Assembly: GCA_001564205.1 (NCBI GenBank)
Contig: LKMY01000151.1
Location: 1 to 5,278, forward strand
Origin: Nanohaloarchaea archaeon PL-Br10_U2g5
GTDB lineage: Archaea; Halobacteriota; Halobacteria; Halobacteriales; Haloferacaceae
Direction: 5' to 3'
Length of the DNA: 5,278 nucleotides
Numbering within the stretch: position 1 is the first letter of the stretch; every line of letters starts with the position of its first letter. Positions 5,235-5,278 of this stretch are shown piece by piece. A program made the translations under genes and the position numbers. The notes beneath the pieces are model-generated. The model ran no database searches, had not been told where the DNA came from, and was given only the letters and a program-made list of their open reading frames with translations.

Positions 5235-5278
5235 CCGCTAATCCGTGCAGCCGACCGCTAATCCGTGCAGCCGACCGC
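5235..5278. repeat. Tandem repeat, 20-bp period, about 2.2 copies, cut by window end
   Basis: The 20-bp unit CCGCTAATCCGTGCAGCCGA is present at 5235-5254 and 5255-5274, and a third copy begins (CCGC) at the window edge. The copies are identical and adjacent, so this is not a CRISPR array. On the minus strand each copy contains TAG in the context GGATTAG. A minus-strand gene entering from the right could therefore end in the repeat, but nothing in the window proves this. Confidence 0.9.

Overview
The window looks like chromosomal DNA of a halophilic archaeon (class Halobacteria). The DNA is very GC-rich with strong third-position G/C. The predicted soluble proteins are rich in Asp, Glu and Ala and poor in Lys. 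Start codons sit about 25-30 nt downstream of TATA-like boxes, as expected for leaderless haloarchaeal transcripts. One small gene matches a zinc-finger microprotein family known from Haloferax. I cannot fix the genus from the sequence alone; Halorubrum or a relative would fit.

Layout from left to right: short tandem repeats (1-130) lead into an aldo/keto reductase gene (164-1300, +). A 56-residue zinc-finger microprotein gene (1373-1543, -) is convergent with it and has a clear TATA box. Divergent from that is a 12-helix MFS transporter (1711-2895, +). Next come a GT-A glycosyltransferase resembling glucosyl-3-phosphoglycerate synthase (2988-4184, +) and, overlapping its stop codon by one base, a haloarchaeal protein of unknown function (4184-4738, +). 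These two form a translationally coupled pair with a Shine-Dalgarno sequence inside the end of the first gene. A small thioredoxin-like gene (4773-5159, -) is convergent with the pair. The right edge (5235-5278) is another short tandem repeat cut by the window end.

The genes do not form one pathway. The only firm operon is the glycosyltransferase plus unknown-protein pair. The reductase, zinc-finger protein, transporter and thioredoxin each appear to have their own transcription unit. No RNA gene, CRISPR array, insertion sequence or integrase was seen, and no gap between genes exceeds 300 bases. The most unusual features are four separate short tandem duplications of 19-24 bp period, all between genes or at a stop codon, and a dyad-symmetric element over the glycosyltransferase promoter. 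I found no convincing new multi-gene system. The best lead is the glycosyltransferase and its coupled partner of unknown function.
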